Positions 30,339 to 37,337 of a stretch of 64,000 nucleotides of DNA are shown one piece after another (within the stretch, counting starts at the first letter, position 1; each line of letters begins with the position of its first letter). Source of the stretch: Dokdonella sp. (GTDB taxonomy: Bacteria > Pseudomonadota > Gammaproteobacteria > Xanthomonadales > Rhodanobacteraceae). The notes below the pieces were generated by a model. That model made no database searches, was not told the DNA's origin, and was given only the letters and a program-made list of their open reading frames with translations. The stretch covers positions 248,001 to 312,000 of the forward strand of contig NZ_JAGIAG010000006.1 in the NCBI RefSeq assembly GCF_017744955.1. Reading direction: 5' to 3'. Made by a program: the position numbers and the translations under genes.

Positions 30339-31827
30339 CCTTCTCCGCCCCGGCAGTGGACTCTTCCGCCGACGCCGCATCGAGCAGGCTGGTCGGCAAT
30401 TCCTTCTTCACCGGCGCGATCTCGGCCAGGCTCTTCACCTGCAGCAGCACGCTGCCGCGGCCGCCTTCGGTCAGGCGGCGCAGCGCGCTCGCGTGCGCTC
30501 GCTGCGCCTTGTCGAGCTGGCTGCCGATCGCTTCGAGTTCGTCGACCAGCAAGGCGAAGTTGTCGTGCAGGTTCGCCGCGCGGCGCGCGATCTCGTCCGC
30601 CTTCGCGTTGCGCCGCTCGATGCGCCACAGGTGTGCGATCGTGCGCAGGGTCGCCAGCAAGGTGCTCGGGCTGACCAGCGAGATGTTCTTCGACAGCGCG
30701 TGCGAATACAGGCGATCGTCCGCGCGCATGGCCTCGATGAAGGCCGCCTCGACCGGCACGAACAGCAGTACGAAATCGAGCGTGCGCAACCCGGCGATCT
30801 CGCGATAGTTCTTGCCCGACAGGTTGTCGATGTGCCGTCGCAGCGAAGTGACGTGTTCGGTCAAGGCGGTCGCACGTTCGCCGTCGTCGACCGCGGCGAC
30901 GAAGCGCTCGTAGGCGACCAGCGACATCTTCGCGTCGATGACGATGTCCTTGTCCTCGGGCAGGTGCACGATCACGTCGGGACGCTGACGGCCGCCGTCG
31001 CCGTCGCTGAAGCTCGCCTGCGTCTCGTACTCGCGGCCCGCCCGCAAGCCGGAGGCTTCCAGCACGCGCTCGAGCACGAGTTCGCCCCAGGCGCCTTGCG
31101 AGCGCGTGTCGCCCTTCAGCGCGCGCGTCAGGTTGATCGCGTCTTCGCTGATGCGCTGGTTGAGCTGCTTGAGGGTCTGGATTTCCTGCGCCAGCATGCC
31201 GCGCTCGCGCTGCTCGGTGGCGTGGGTGGTGTGGATCGTCTCGCGGAATTCCTTCAGCTGCAGCTTGAGCGGATCGAGCAGGCCGCCGAGCTGCTGCGAA
31301 CTCTGCTCGCGGAAGCGCTCGGCCTTGTCGTCGAGGATCTGGTTGGCGAGGTTCTGGAACGCCTCGCGCAGACGGTGCTCGGCCTGCTCCAGCAATTGCA
31401 GCTTGTCGGCCGCGGCCTGTGCCTGTTCCCTCGCTCCCGCTTCGAGGGCGGCGTGCGCGCGCGTCAATTCGACCAGGCGCGCCTGCGCGTCGTCGCGGCC
31501 GCGCCGCGCATCGGCGAGCTGGTGGCCGATCTGCTCGGCTTGCGTCTGCTGCGCGGCGGCGTGCGCGGTCAGCTTGCGCAGGTTCTGCTCGGCCGCCGCC
31601 CAATCGCGCTCGTAGCGCTGGATGCGCTCGGCCATTTCCTCGCCGCGCGTCGCCGCCGCTTCGCGCTGCTCGGCGAGGATCGCGATCTCGGCATCGCGAC
31701 TGGCACGGCCGGATGCGTGCGCCTGTGCCGTCCAGCGGCGCGCGGCCAGATACAGCACCAGGGCGCCGAGGATGAGACCGGCGACAGCGGCGACCGCCAG
31801 CCAGACGATGGGCACGAGTTCCTGCAC
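30325..31827 (-). CDS. rmuC: DNA recombination protein RmuC
   Basis: The 500-residue protein starts at GTG 31827 behind AAGGA (seven-base spacing). An N-terminal membrane segment (PIVWLAVAAVAGLILGALVLYLAA) is followed by a long coiled coil (~residues 30-190) rich in Glu, Gln and Arg. The C-terminal RmuC domain has QGAWGELVLERVLEASGL, RPDVIVHLPEDKDIVIDAKMSL and LLFVPVEAAFIEAM. The domain is nuclease-like (PD-(D/E)XK relative) and limits inversions at short inverted repeats in E. coli. Divergent from the small lipoprotein gene. Confidence 0.92.
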   Translation of the reverse strand: MQELVPIVWLAVAAVAGLILGALVLYLAARRWTAQAHASGRASRDAEIAILAEQREAAATRGEEMAERIQRYERDWAAAEQNLRKLTAHAAAQQTQAEQIGHQLADARRGRDDAQARLVELTRAHAALEAGAREQAQAAADKLQLLEQAEHRLREAFQNLANQILDDKAERFREQSSQQLGGLLDPLKLQLKEFRETIHTTHATEQRERGMLAQEIQTLKQLNQRISEDAINLTRALKGDTRSQGAWGELVLERVLEASGLRAGREYETQASFSDGDGGRQRPDVIVHLPEDKDIVIDAKMSLVAYERFVAAVDDGERATALTEHVTSLRRHIDNLSGKNYREIAGLRTLDFVLLFVPVEAAFIEAMRADDRLYSHALSKNISLVSPSTLLATLRTIAHLWRIERRNAKADEIARRAANLHDNFALLVDELEAIGSQLDKAQRAHASALRRLTEGGRGSVLLQVKSLAEIAPVKKELPTSLLDAASAEESTAGAEKGPAE

Positions 31828-31980
31828 GCGGGATTCCTTCTCGGCGAGTCGATGCGAAAACGCGATTGTGGCAGCGCCGCGTCTCAATCGCAGCGACGGT
31901 GAATCGTAATCGTTCCGTTCATCGCGGCCGACCTAGACTCCGGCGAACCCGTGCTCGTCCACGACGAAAGGAGAATCGAA

Positions 31981-32445
31981 ATGCGACTTCGCGCCCTGCT
32001 CCCGTTCGGCGTACTGGTTCTGCTGCAGGCCTGCGGCCAGGGCCGCTCCGACGACATCCGCGACAAGGTATTGGCAGCGCCGGAAAAGGGGCTGTGCGCG
32101 CTGGATTCGCTCAACGGCAAGGATTTCGGCGGTGGTGCCGTCGACGTACGCGCCGGCGAAGCGCTCACCTTCGTCGGCTGGGCCGCCGATTCGAACAAGA
32201 AACCGCCCTCGACGGTCACCGTGGTCCTGCAGAACGACAAGACCGGCGTTGCCGTGGAAGGCAAGCTCGGCGCGGCGCGCGCCGATGTGGCGCAGAGCCT
32301 TAACGCGCCGGAGCTGGCAAATTCGGGCTTCACGGCCAGCGCGCAACCGGCGCTCGGCGGCGGTTCCTACTCGGTCGTGCTGCTGCTGAAGGGAAGCAGC
32401 CGTGACGAACGCTGCGACACGCGCAGGACAGTCAACGTCAGATAG
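31981..32445 (+). CDS. Small putative lipoprotein
   Basis: The 154-residue protein starts at ATG 31981 behind AAAGGAGAA. Its signal ends in a lipobox (LVLLQAC, Cys ~18). The mature ~135 residues include a Cys in GLCALDSL and another near the C-terminus (DERCDTRR), which could form a disulfide. WAADSNKKPPSTVTVVLQ and GSYSVVLLL suggest a beta-sandwich. A possible -10 (TAGACT) lies at 31934-31939. Function unknown. Confidence 0.8.
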   Translation: MRLRALLPFGVLVLLQACGQGRSDDIRDKVLAAPEKGLCALDSLNGKDFGGGAVDVRAGEALTFVGWAADSNKKPPSTVTVVLQNDKTGVAVEGKLGAARADVAQSLNAPELANSGFTASAQPALGGGSYSVVLLLKGSSRDERCDTRRTVNVR

Positions 32446-32481
32446 TCTCGATACCGGCGGAGACGACGCCGGCAAGAAACG

Positions 32482-32517
32482 ACGACCGGGTGCGGCATGG
32501 AAGGCCGCACCGGTCGT
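32482..32517. terminator. Strong hairpin between convergent genes
   Basis: A 14-bp stem (ACGACCGG, bulged G, TGCGGC, pairing with GCCGCA and CCGGTCGT) with a seven-base loop lies between the lipoprotein gene (+) and the HiPIP gene (-). No T-run; probably a bidirectional terminator. Confidence 0.55.
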
Positions 32518-32524
32518 TCGAAGG

Positions 32525-32866
32525 TCAGGCCTTCTTCGCGTGGCTCGCGCACCAGCCCTTGGAGGCGACCGACTTGCCCGGGAACAGCTGGCACGGTCCG
32601 TACGCGTCGCCGGCCTTGCCGGTGAAGAACTGGCAGTTCGCGCAGTCGTCGCCCGGCTTGTAGGCGGCGTTGCCGGCGGCCTTGGAAGCGTCTTCCACGT
32701 AGTTGAGCGCCTTGGCGGTCGCGTCGGTGGCCGGGTCGACGTGCGGCAGATCCTGCGCGCGTGCGATCTGCGGCAGTACGACGACGGCGATCGGAGCCGC
32801 GGCGGCGGCGGTCGCGGCGAGTTTCAGGAAACGGCGTCTGGCCTGGCTTTCGGCTGGGTTCGACAT
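32525..32866 (-). CDS. High-potential iron-sulfur protein (HiPIP)
   Basis: The 113-residue precursor has a twin-arginine signal (RRRFLKLA, then a hydrophobic Ala stretch ending ARAQ). The mature ~75-residue domain has four Cys in the HiPIP order: CANC, GPCQLFPG and GWCASH. Together they ligate one cubic 4Fe-4S cluster. HiPIPs are folded in the cytoplasm, exported by Tat and carry electrons in the periplasm to reaction centres or terminal oxidases. Here a respiratory role is inferred since no photosynthesis gene is seen. It stands alone, divergent from mtnB. Confidence 0.93.
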   Translation of the reverse strand: MSNPAESQARRRFLKLAATAAAAAPIAVVVLPQIARAQDLPHVDPATDATAKALNYVEDASKAAGNAAYKPGDDCANCQFFTGKAGDAYGPCQLFPGKSVASKGWCASHAKKA

Positions 32867-33056
32867 GGTGACTCCTCGTCTGGATTTTCGGAGCGGGCGC
32901 GCGGCCCGGGAACAACGTCCTCTGCTTTGAAAGCACGTGGAGCTTAGCGCGCAGGCCGCACGCGCCGCACGCTGCTGCGCAACTATGCCGCAGCCGCGCT
33001 ACCGTAGGCCGCGAGCGATGACTGCCTGATGAAGACGGCCGGTCACGTGCCTCCGG

Positions 33057-33062
33057 TATAGT
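33057..33062 (+). promoter_or_regulatory. Possible -10 element for the mtn operon
   Basis: TATAGT (4 or 5 of 6 bases of the sigma-70 consensus) sits 29 bp upstream of mtnB, followed by a GGAG ribosome-binding site. The -35 is unclear. Confidence 0.35.
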
Positions 33063-33091
33063 GGCCGCCCCCGAATACCGCCCGCCGGAGC

Positions 33092-33739
33092 ATGAACAGC
33101 TACGTCATCGACCGCAGCCGTCTGGAAGACTGCGCCCGCCAGATCGCCGACGCCGGCCGCGAACTCGGCGCGCGCGGCTGGACGCCGGCGACCAGCAGCA
33201 ATTTCTCGATGCGCCTGGACGCCGATCACGCCGCCGTGACGATCTCCGGCCGCGACAAGGGTCGCCTCGGCATCGACGACATCATGGTCGTCGACCTCGC
33301 CGGCGCGCCGGTCGGTACCAGCGCACGCCCGTCCGCCGAAACCGCGCTGCACACGCAGATCTATCGGCGCTTCCCGGACGCCGGCGCGGTGCTGCACACG
33401 CATTCGCGCACCCAGACGGTCGCCTCGCGCCTGTTCGCCGGCGCCGGCGCGATCCGTTTCGAGGGCTGGGAGCTGCAGAAGGCGATCAGCGGCTACACCA
33501 CGCACGAGAGCGTGCTCGACCTGCCGGTGTTCCCGAACACGCAGGACATGGCCGTGCTGGTCGCCCAGGTCGACGCCTGGCTCGATGCCGGCAAGCCGTT
33601 GCACGGCTACTTGATCGACGGCCACGGCATCTACACCTGGGGCCTGGATATGGGCGAGACCAAACGCCATCTCGAGGCTTTCGAATTCCTGCTGGCCTGC
33701 GAGCTGGACCTGGTGCAACTGAGAGGGAAATCGGCATGA
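33092..33739 (+). CDS. mtnB: Methylthioribulose-1-phosphate dehydratase
   Basis: The 215-residue class II aldolase-fold enzyme has the MtnB signature [16 protein letters not shown] near the N-terminus, [11 protein letters not shown], the zinc-binding [11 protein letters not shown] (~110) and [11 protein letters not shown] (~175). It dehydrates 5-methylthioribulose-1-phosphate in the methionine salvage pathway. Its TGA overlaps the ATG of mtnD (ATGA). First gene of the mtnB-mtnD-PH-mtnC operon. No mtnA is in the window, so the isomerase must be encoded elsewhere. Confidence 0.93.
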   Translation: MNSYVIDRSRLEDCARQIADAGRELGARGWTPATSSNFSMRLDADHAAVTISGRDKGRLGIDDIMVVDLAGAPVGTSARPSAETALHTQIYRRFPDAGAVLHTHSRTQTVASRLFAGAGAIRFEGWELQKAISGYTTHESVLDLPVFPNTQDMAVLVAQVDAWLDAGKPLHGYLIDGHGIYTWGLDMGETKRHLEAFEFLLACELDLVQLRGKSA

Positions 33740-34302
33740 GCCGTCTGCGCATCTATCGAGACTCCAGCGGCGAAGCGCCGCTGTCCGTGCACACCGAGCA
33801 CGCCGACATCGCGCGCGAACTCGGGCAGGTCGGCGTGCGCTTCGAGCAATGGGAGGCGTCCAAGCCGATCGTGCCCGGCGCGAGCCAGGACGAGGTCATC
33901 GCCGCCTACCGCGCCGACGTCGATCGCCTGATGGCCGAGGAAGGCTATCGCGCCGTCGACGTGGTCAGTCTGAAGCCGGACCATCCCGAGCGCGCCGCGT
34001 TCCGCCAGAAGTTCCTCAACGAGCACACGCACAGCGAGGACGAAGTGCGCTTCTTCGTCGCCGGCGCCGGGCAGTTCACCCTGCACATCGGCGAGAAGGT
34101 CTACGAGGTATTGTGCGAACAGGGCGACCTGATCGGCGTGCCGGACGGCACGCGGCACTGGTTCGACATGAGCGAGTCGCCCTACTTCGTCGCGATCCGC
34201 CTGTTCTCCAATCCGGAAGGCTGGGTCGCCAGCTTCACCGGCGAGGAGATCGCCGAGCACTTTCCGCGCATGCCGCCGCATCCGTCCGCCAAGGTCGCCT
34301 GA
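33736..34302 (+). CDS. mtnD: Acireductone dioxygenase
   Basis: The 188-residue cupin has the metal-binding [11 protein letters not shown] (~97) plus a later His in GTRHWFDM. Also visible are [16 protein letters not shown] and [21 protein letters not shown], diagnostic for acireductone dioxygenase. With Fe(II) it converts acireductone to formate and 2-keto-4-methylthiobutyrate, the last step before transamination to methionine. With Ni(II) the same protein gives an off-pathway product. The start overlaps mtnB by four bases, implying coupled translation. Confidence 0.94.
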   Translation: MSRLRIYRDSSGEAPLSVHTEHADIARELGQVGVRFEQWEASKPIVPGASQDEVIAAYRADVDRLMAEEGYRAVDVVSLKPDHPERAAFRQKFLNEHTHSEDEVRFFVAGAGQFTLHIGEKVYEVLCEQGDLIGVPDGTRHWFDMSESPYFVAIRLFSNPEGWVASFTGEEIAEHFPRMPPHPSAKVA

Positions 34303-34310
34303 GCCGCGCC

Positions 34311-34757
34311 GTGTCCTACCTCGACGAATCTCTGGCTCCGGGCGAATCCATCGTCGCGCGCTTCGAGCTGCACTGGACCGCGAAGTGGCGCCTGATCGTG
34401 TTCCTCGTCCTGGCGATCCCGACGCTCGGGCTGGCCCTGCTCGGCGCGCTGTACGAATGGATTCGCCTGCGCTCGATCGAACAGGGCGTGACCAACCGCC
34501 GCGTGGTGCGCAAGACCGGTATCGTCAGCCGCATCACCGAGGAGCTGCGCCTCGCCTCGATCGAAACGATCGACCTGCGCCAGAGCGCCTGGGGCCGCCT
34601 GCTCGGCTACGGCGACGTCGTGCTGACCGGCCGCGGCGAGAGCGCGATGATCTTCGCGCGGCTGGCGGCGCCGATCGACGCCAAGCGCGCGATCGAAGGC
34701 GCCTACGCCGCGCACGTCGAAGACACGCGCGCACGCCAGCCCGCCGCATCGCCCTGA
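34311..34757 (+). CDS. Bacterial PH-domain membrane protein
   Basis: The 148-residue protein starts at GTG 34311. A short N-terminus (ESLAPGESIVARFELHWTAKWR) leads into one or two membrane segments (residues ~24-45). A bPH2/YdbT-like domain follows: NRRVVRKTGIVSRITEELRLASIETIDLRQSAWGRLLGYGDVVLTGRG. It sits 8 bp after mtnD and 32 bp before mtnC, inside the salvage operon. No methionine-related role is known for this family, so the position may be incidental or point to a link worth testing. Confidence 0.82.
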   Translation: MSYLDESLAPGESIVARFELHWTAKWRLIVFLVLAIPTLGLALLGALYEWIRLRSIEQGVTNRRVVRKTGIVSRITEELRLASIETIDLRQSAWGRLLGYGDVVLTGRGESAMIFARLAAPIDAKRAIEGAYAAHVEDTRARQPAASP

Positions 34758-34789
34758 CATTCCACGCCTCTGCGAAAGGATTCTCCGCT

Positions 34790-35467
34790 TTGATCCAGGT
34801 CATCCTCACCGACATCGAAGGCACCACCAGCTCGATCAGCTTCGTCAAGGACGTGCTGTTCCCGTACGCGCGTGCGCACCTGCCGGCCTTCGTCGAGGCG
34901 CATGCCGGCGACGCCGACGTGCAGCACTGGCTGCAGGAAGCGGCGAAGGAAGGCGGACTCCCCGCACCGACGCGGCAGCAGATCGTCGACCTGCTGATCG
35001 CCTGGATCGACGCCGACCGCAAGTCGACCGCGCTGAAGGCGCTGCAGGGCATGATCTGGAAGAACGGCTACGAGAACGGTGAATACCGCTCGCACGTTTA
35101 TCCCGAAGTGCCGGCGCGGCTGCGCGCCTGGAAGGACGCCGGCCGTAGCCTGTACGTCTACTCGTCCGGTTCGGCGCCGGCGCAGAAGCTGCTGTTCGCG
35201 CACACCGAAGCCGGCGACCTGACGCCGCTGTTCGACGGGTACTTCGACACCGAAGTCGGCGGCAAGCGCGAGGTCGACTCCTACCGGCACATCGCCGCCT
35301 CGATCGGCGTTCCGCCGGCCGCGATCCTGTTCCTGTCCGACATCGTGCAGGAACTCGACGCCGCGCGGGCGGCCGGCCTGCGCACGACCCTGCTCGCGCG
35401 GGCGCCGACGAGCTGCCCTGCCGACCCGGTCCATCCTTGCGTCGCCGATTTCGATGCCGTCGAGTAA
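34790..35467 (+). CDS. mtnC: Enolase-phosphatase E1 (2,3-diketo-5-methylthiopentyl-1-phosphate)
   Basis: The 225-residue HAD enzyme starts at TTG 34790, behind AAGGA, with IQVILTDIEGTTSSISFVKDVLFPYA containing the DxEGT nucleophile motif of MtnC. Also present are YVYSSGSAPAQKLLF (motif II), a Lys in GGKREVDSYRHIA, and LFLSDIVQELDAAR with the second acidic pair. It enolises and dephosphorylates its substrate to acireductone, upstream of MtnD. The TTG start is unusual but supported by the ribosome-binding site and by alignment to the family N-terminus. It overlaps the start of the C13 peptidase gene by 14 bp. Confidence 0.92.
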   Translation: MIQVILTDIEGTTSSISFVKDVLFPYARAHLPAFVEAHAGDADVQHWLQEAAKEGGLPAPTRQQIVDLLIAWIDADRKSTALKALQGMIWKNGYENGEYRSHVYPEVPARLRAWKDAGRSLYVYSSGSAPAQKLLFAHTEAGDLTPLFDGYFDTEVGGKREVDSYRHIAASIGVPPAAILFLSDIVQELDAARAAGLRTTLLARAPTSCPADPVHPCVADFDAVE

Positions 35468-36974
35468 CGGCATCGGCCACGGCGCCTTTTCCGATCAAAG
35501 CTTCCCGCGCACGCTGACGCAGATCCTGCTCGACGGCCTGCGCCTGCTGGCGCTGCGCGCGCCGCGCGGTCGCGCGATCACGGCCGGGCCGGGCGTGTTC
35601 TTCGCGCTGGCAGTGCTGTATCTGGCCGTCGTCGCCGGCTTTGCCGCGTTCGTGCCGGCGACGGCGTTCCTGTTCGGATCGAGCGATCTGCCGGACACCT
35701 TGGCCGACATCCTGCTGGTCCTGGCCGCAGCCTGGCTGCTGGTGCGCCTCGCCGGCCGCGACGTGGTCTGGGGCACCGCGGCGATCCTGCTCGCCACGAC
35801 GATCTTTCTCACCGCGATCCTGTACGGGCTCTGGCAATGCGTCCTCTTTTCGCCGGACCTTGTCGAGGAAGCCTGGCCCCTCGGCCTGATCGCACTGCTG
35901 GTTCCGCTGTGGTGGCTGCTCGCCCTGCTCGCGCTCGCGCACTGGCTCGCGCCGCGCAGCCTCGCGCGCAGCGTCGGCGGCGCCCTGCTCGCCTGGGCGA
36001 TTTCCACCGCGGTGGCGTGGTGGCCGCTGCTCGTCCCGATGCTGACGCTCGCGACGAATCCCGACGAAATCGCCGCGATCGACCACGACACGCCTCCCGA
36101 AGACGCCGACACGGAGCCGGCCGGCACACCGCTCTTCGACGCCGAGAAGGCGATGTACGATCAGCCCGCTCTGCTCGATGCGGCGTTGGCCGCGCTGAAA
36201 CCGCAGACGCCCGGAAAGGTCGATCTCTACGTCGTCGCCTTCGCCGGTGACGCGCAGGAAAACGTGTTCCGCAACGAAGCCGAATACGCCGAGCGCCTGT
36301 TCGCGCAGCGCTTCGACGCCGCCGGCCGCGTGCTCGTACTGGAGAACAACGCCGCGACGGTCGCCACGCGGCCGCTCGCGAACTGGACCAACCTGCAGCG
36401 CGGCCTGGATGCGATCGCGAAGAAGATGGATCCGGCCGAGGACGTGTTGCTGCTGTATCTGACGACGCATGGCTCCGCCGAGCACGAGCTCCTGGTCGAT
36501 CTCGACCCGCTGCCGTTGAATCAGATCGCGCCGGAGGATCTCGCCGACGCGCTGAAAACCGAGCCGCGCATCCGCTGGAAGGTCGTCGTCGTCAACGCCT
36601 GCTACTCGGGCGGCTTCCTCGACGTGCTGCGCGACGACTCGACCATGGTCATCACCGCCGCGCGCGCCGACCGCACCTCGTTCGGCTGCGGCGCCGATTC
36701 GGACATCACCTATTTCGGCAAGGCGTTCCTGGCCGGCGCGCTGAACGAGACGGTGTCGATCCGCGACGCGTTCGAGCTGGCCAAGCAATCCGTCGCGCAG
36801 TGGGAAGCGGCGGAACACCAGGAACATTCCGAGCCGCAGATCGCGACGACGCCGGCGATCGAGGCCAAGCTCGGCGCCTGGCAGCGCACGCTGAAACCCG
36901 GAGCCGCGGTGCCCTTCGCACCGGCTGGTGCGGGGAGCGACTCTCGCAGAGACGCGGAGAACGCAGAGGAATAG
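35454..36974 (+). CDS. Membrane-anchored C13 (legumain/GPI8-type) peptidase
   Basis: The 506-residue protein has about five membrane segments in residues ~45-205, then a C13 caspase-like domain (~245-480). The catalytic His is in LYLTTHGSAEHELLV (~338) and the Cys in VVVNACYSGGFLDVL (~382); spacing and flanking strands match C13. Known C13 enzymes cut after Asn or Asp, or act as transpeptidases (GPI8). The bacterial substrate is unknown. The ATG lies inside mtnC. The last ~14 residues (SDSRRDAENAEE region) are encoded by the left arm of a palindromic repeat, so the native C-terminus may have been altered. Confidence 0.83.
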   Translation: MPSSNGIGHGAFSDQSFPRTLTQILLDGLRLLALRAPRGRAITAGPGVFFALAVLYLAVVAGFAAFVPATAFLFGSSDLPDTLADILLVLAAAWLLVRLAGRDVVWGTAAILLATTIFLTAILYGLWQCVLFSPDLVEEAWPLGLIALLVPLWWLLALLALAHWLAPRSLARSVGGALLAWAISTAVAWWPLLVPMLTLATNPDEIAAIDHDTPPEDADTEPAGTPLFDAEKAMYDQPALLDAALAALKPQTPGKVDLYVVAFAGDAQENVFRNEAEYAERLFAQRFDAAGRVLVLENNAATVATRPLANWTNLQRGLDAIAKKMDPAEDVLLLYLTTHGSAEHELLVDLDPLPLNQIAPEDLADALKTEPRIRWKVVVVNACYSGGFLDVLRDDSTMVITAARADRTSFGCGADSDITYFGKAFLAGALNETVSIRDAFELAKQSVAQWEAAEHQEHSEPQIATTPAIEAKLGAWQRTLKPGAAVPFAPAGAGSDSRRDAENAEE

Positions 36975-37041
36975 CGCCTCTTTTCCCTCGCTCTTCTCTG
37001 CCTTCCTTCTATTCCCCGCGTCTCTGCGTCTCTGCGCGGAA
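36941..37041. repeat. Palindromic intergenic repeat, copy A (upstream of kdp)
   Basis: Left arm 36941-36974 (containing CAGAGACGCGGAGAACGCAG) and right arm 37010-37041 (containing GCGTCTCTGCGTCTCTGCG) are imperfect inverted repeats around a pyrimidine-rich middle. The same element recurs at ~43058-43160. The stop codon of the C13 peptidase lies in the left arm. Confidence 0.75.
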
Positions 37042-37061
37042 GCTTCCTCTCCTCGCCGATC

Positions 37062-37078
37062 TTTATGCGTTTTTTATA
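37062..37078 (+). promoter_or_regulatory. Candidate KdpE operator
   Basis: TTTATG-N5-TTTATA forms a direct repeat with 11-bp spacing, followed by GCGCATCCCCGC. From memory, the E. coli kdp operator is a TTTATA-N5-TTTACA direct repeat followed by C-rich sequence. The site lies 78 bp upstream of the first ORF of the kdp unit and is the only T-rich patch in the gap. Confidence 0.5.
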
Positions 37079-37098
37079 GCGCATCCCCGCTTTCCTAC

Positions 37099-37116
37099 GC
37101 GGCGCATATGCGCCGC
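37099..37116. promoter_or_regulatory. Perfect 18-bp palindrome in the kdp leader
   Basis: GCGGCGCATATGCGCCGC is fully self-complementary and lies between the candidate KdpE site and the first ORF. It could be a dimeric regulator site or part of the mRNA leader fold. Confidence 0.4.
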
Positions 37117-37124
37117 GACCTATC

Positions 37125-37152
37125 GTGACGTCCTCGCACAACGAGACGTCAC
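37125..37152 (+). promoter_or_regulatory. Leader hairpin ending three bases before the first kdp-operon ORF
   Basis: GTGACGT, a bulged C and CTCG pair with CGAG and ACGTCAC around a CACAA loop (11 bp). The 3' arm covers the ribosome-binding position of the 30-aa ORF at 37156, so it could gate translation initiation (inference). Confidence 0.4.
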
Positions 37153-37155
37153 CTC

Positions 37156-37248
37156 ATGGATTTCGCCTATCTGCTCCTGCTCGCCGCGCTGACCGGCGCC
37201 ACCGGCGGCTACCTGTGGCTGTGTGCGTGGCTGGAGGATCGCCGATGA
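37156..37248 (+). CDS. Small membrane ORF upstream of kdpF (30 aa)
   Basis: A 30-residue ORF (starts MDFAYLLLLAAL, ends CAWLEDRR) predicts one membrane helix. Its TGA overlaps the ATG of kdpF (ATGA), the same coupling seen between kdpF and kdpA, which supports its being translated. No ribosome-binding site is obvious, and the region is in a hairpin arm. Its size and hydrophobicity resemble KdpF, so it may be a second small Kdp-associated subunit or a translational leader. Homology is not established. Confidence 0.55.
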   Translation: MDFAYLLLLAALTGATGGYLWLCAWLEDRR

Positions 37249-37337
37249 ACGCGCTGCACGCGCTCGCCGCGCTGATCGCGCTGGCGCTGGCCATCTATCT
37301 CACGCTGGCCCTGCTCAAACCGGAGTGGTTCGAATGA
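37245..37337 (+). CDS. kdpF: K+-transporting ATPase KdpF subunit
   Basis: A 30-residue single-helix peptide: MNALHALAALIALALAIYLTL, then LLKPEWFE. The ending LLKPE(W/R)F is the family hallmark. KdpF stabilises the KdpABC complex as a lipid-like peptide in the membrane. It overlaps the preceding 30-aa ORF and kdpA by four bases on each side. Confidence 0.88.
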   Translation: MNALHALAALIALALAIYLTLALLKPEWFE

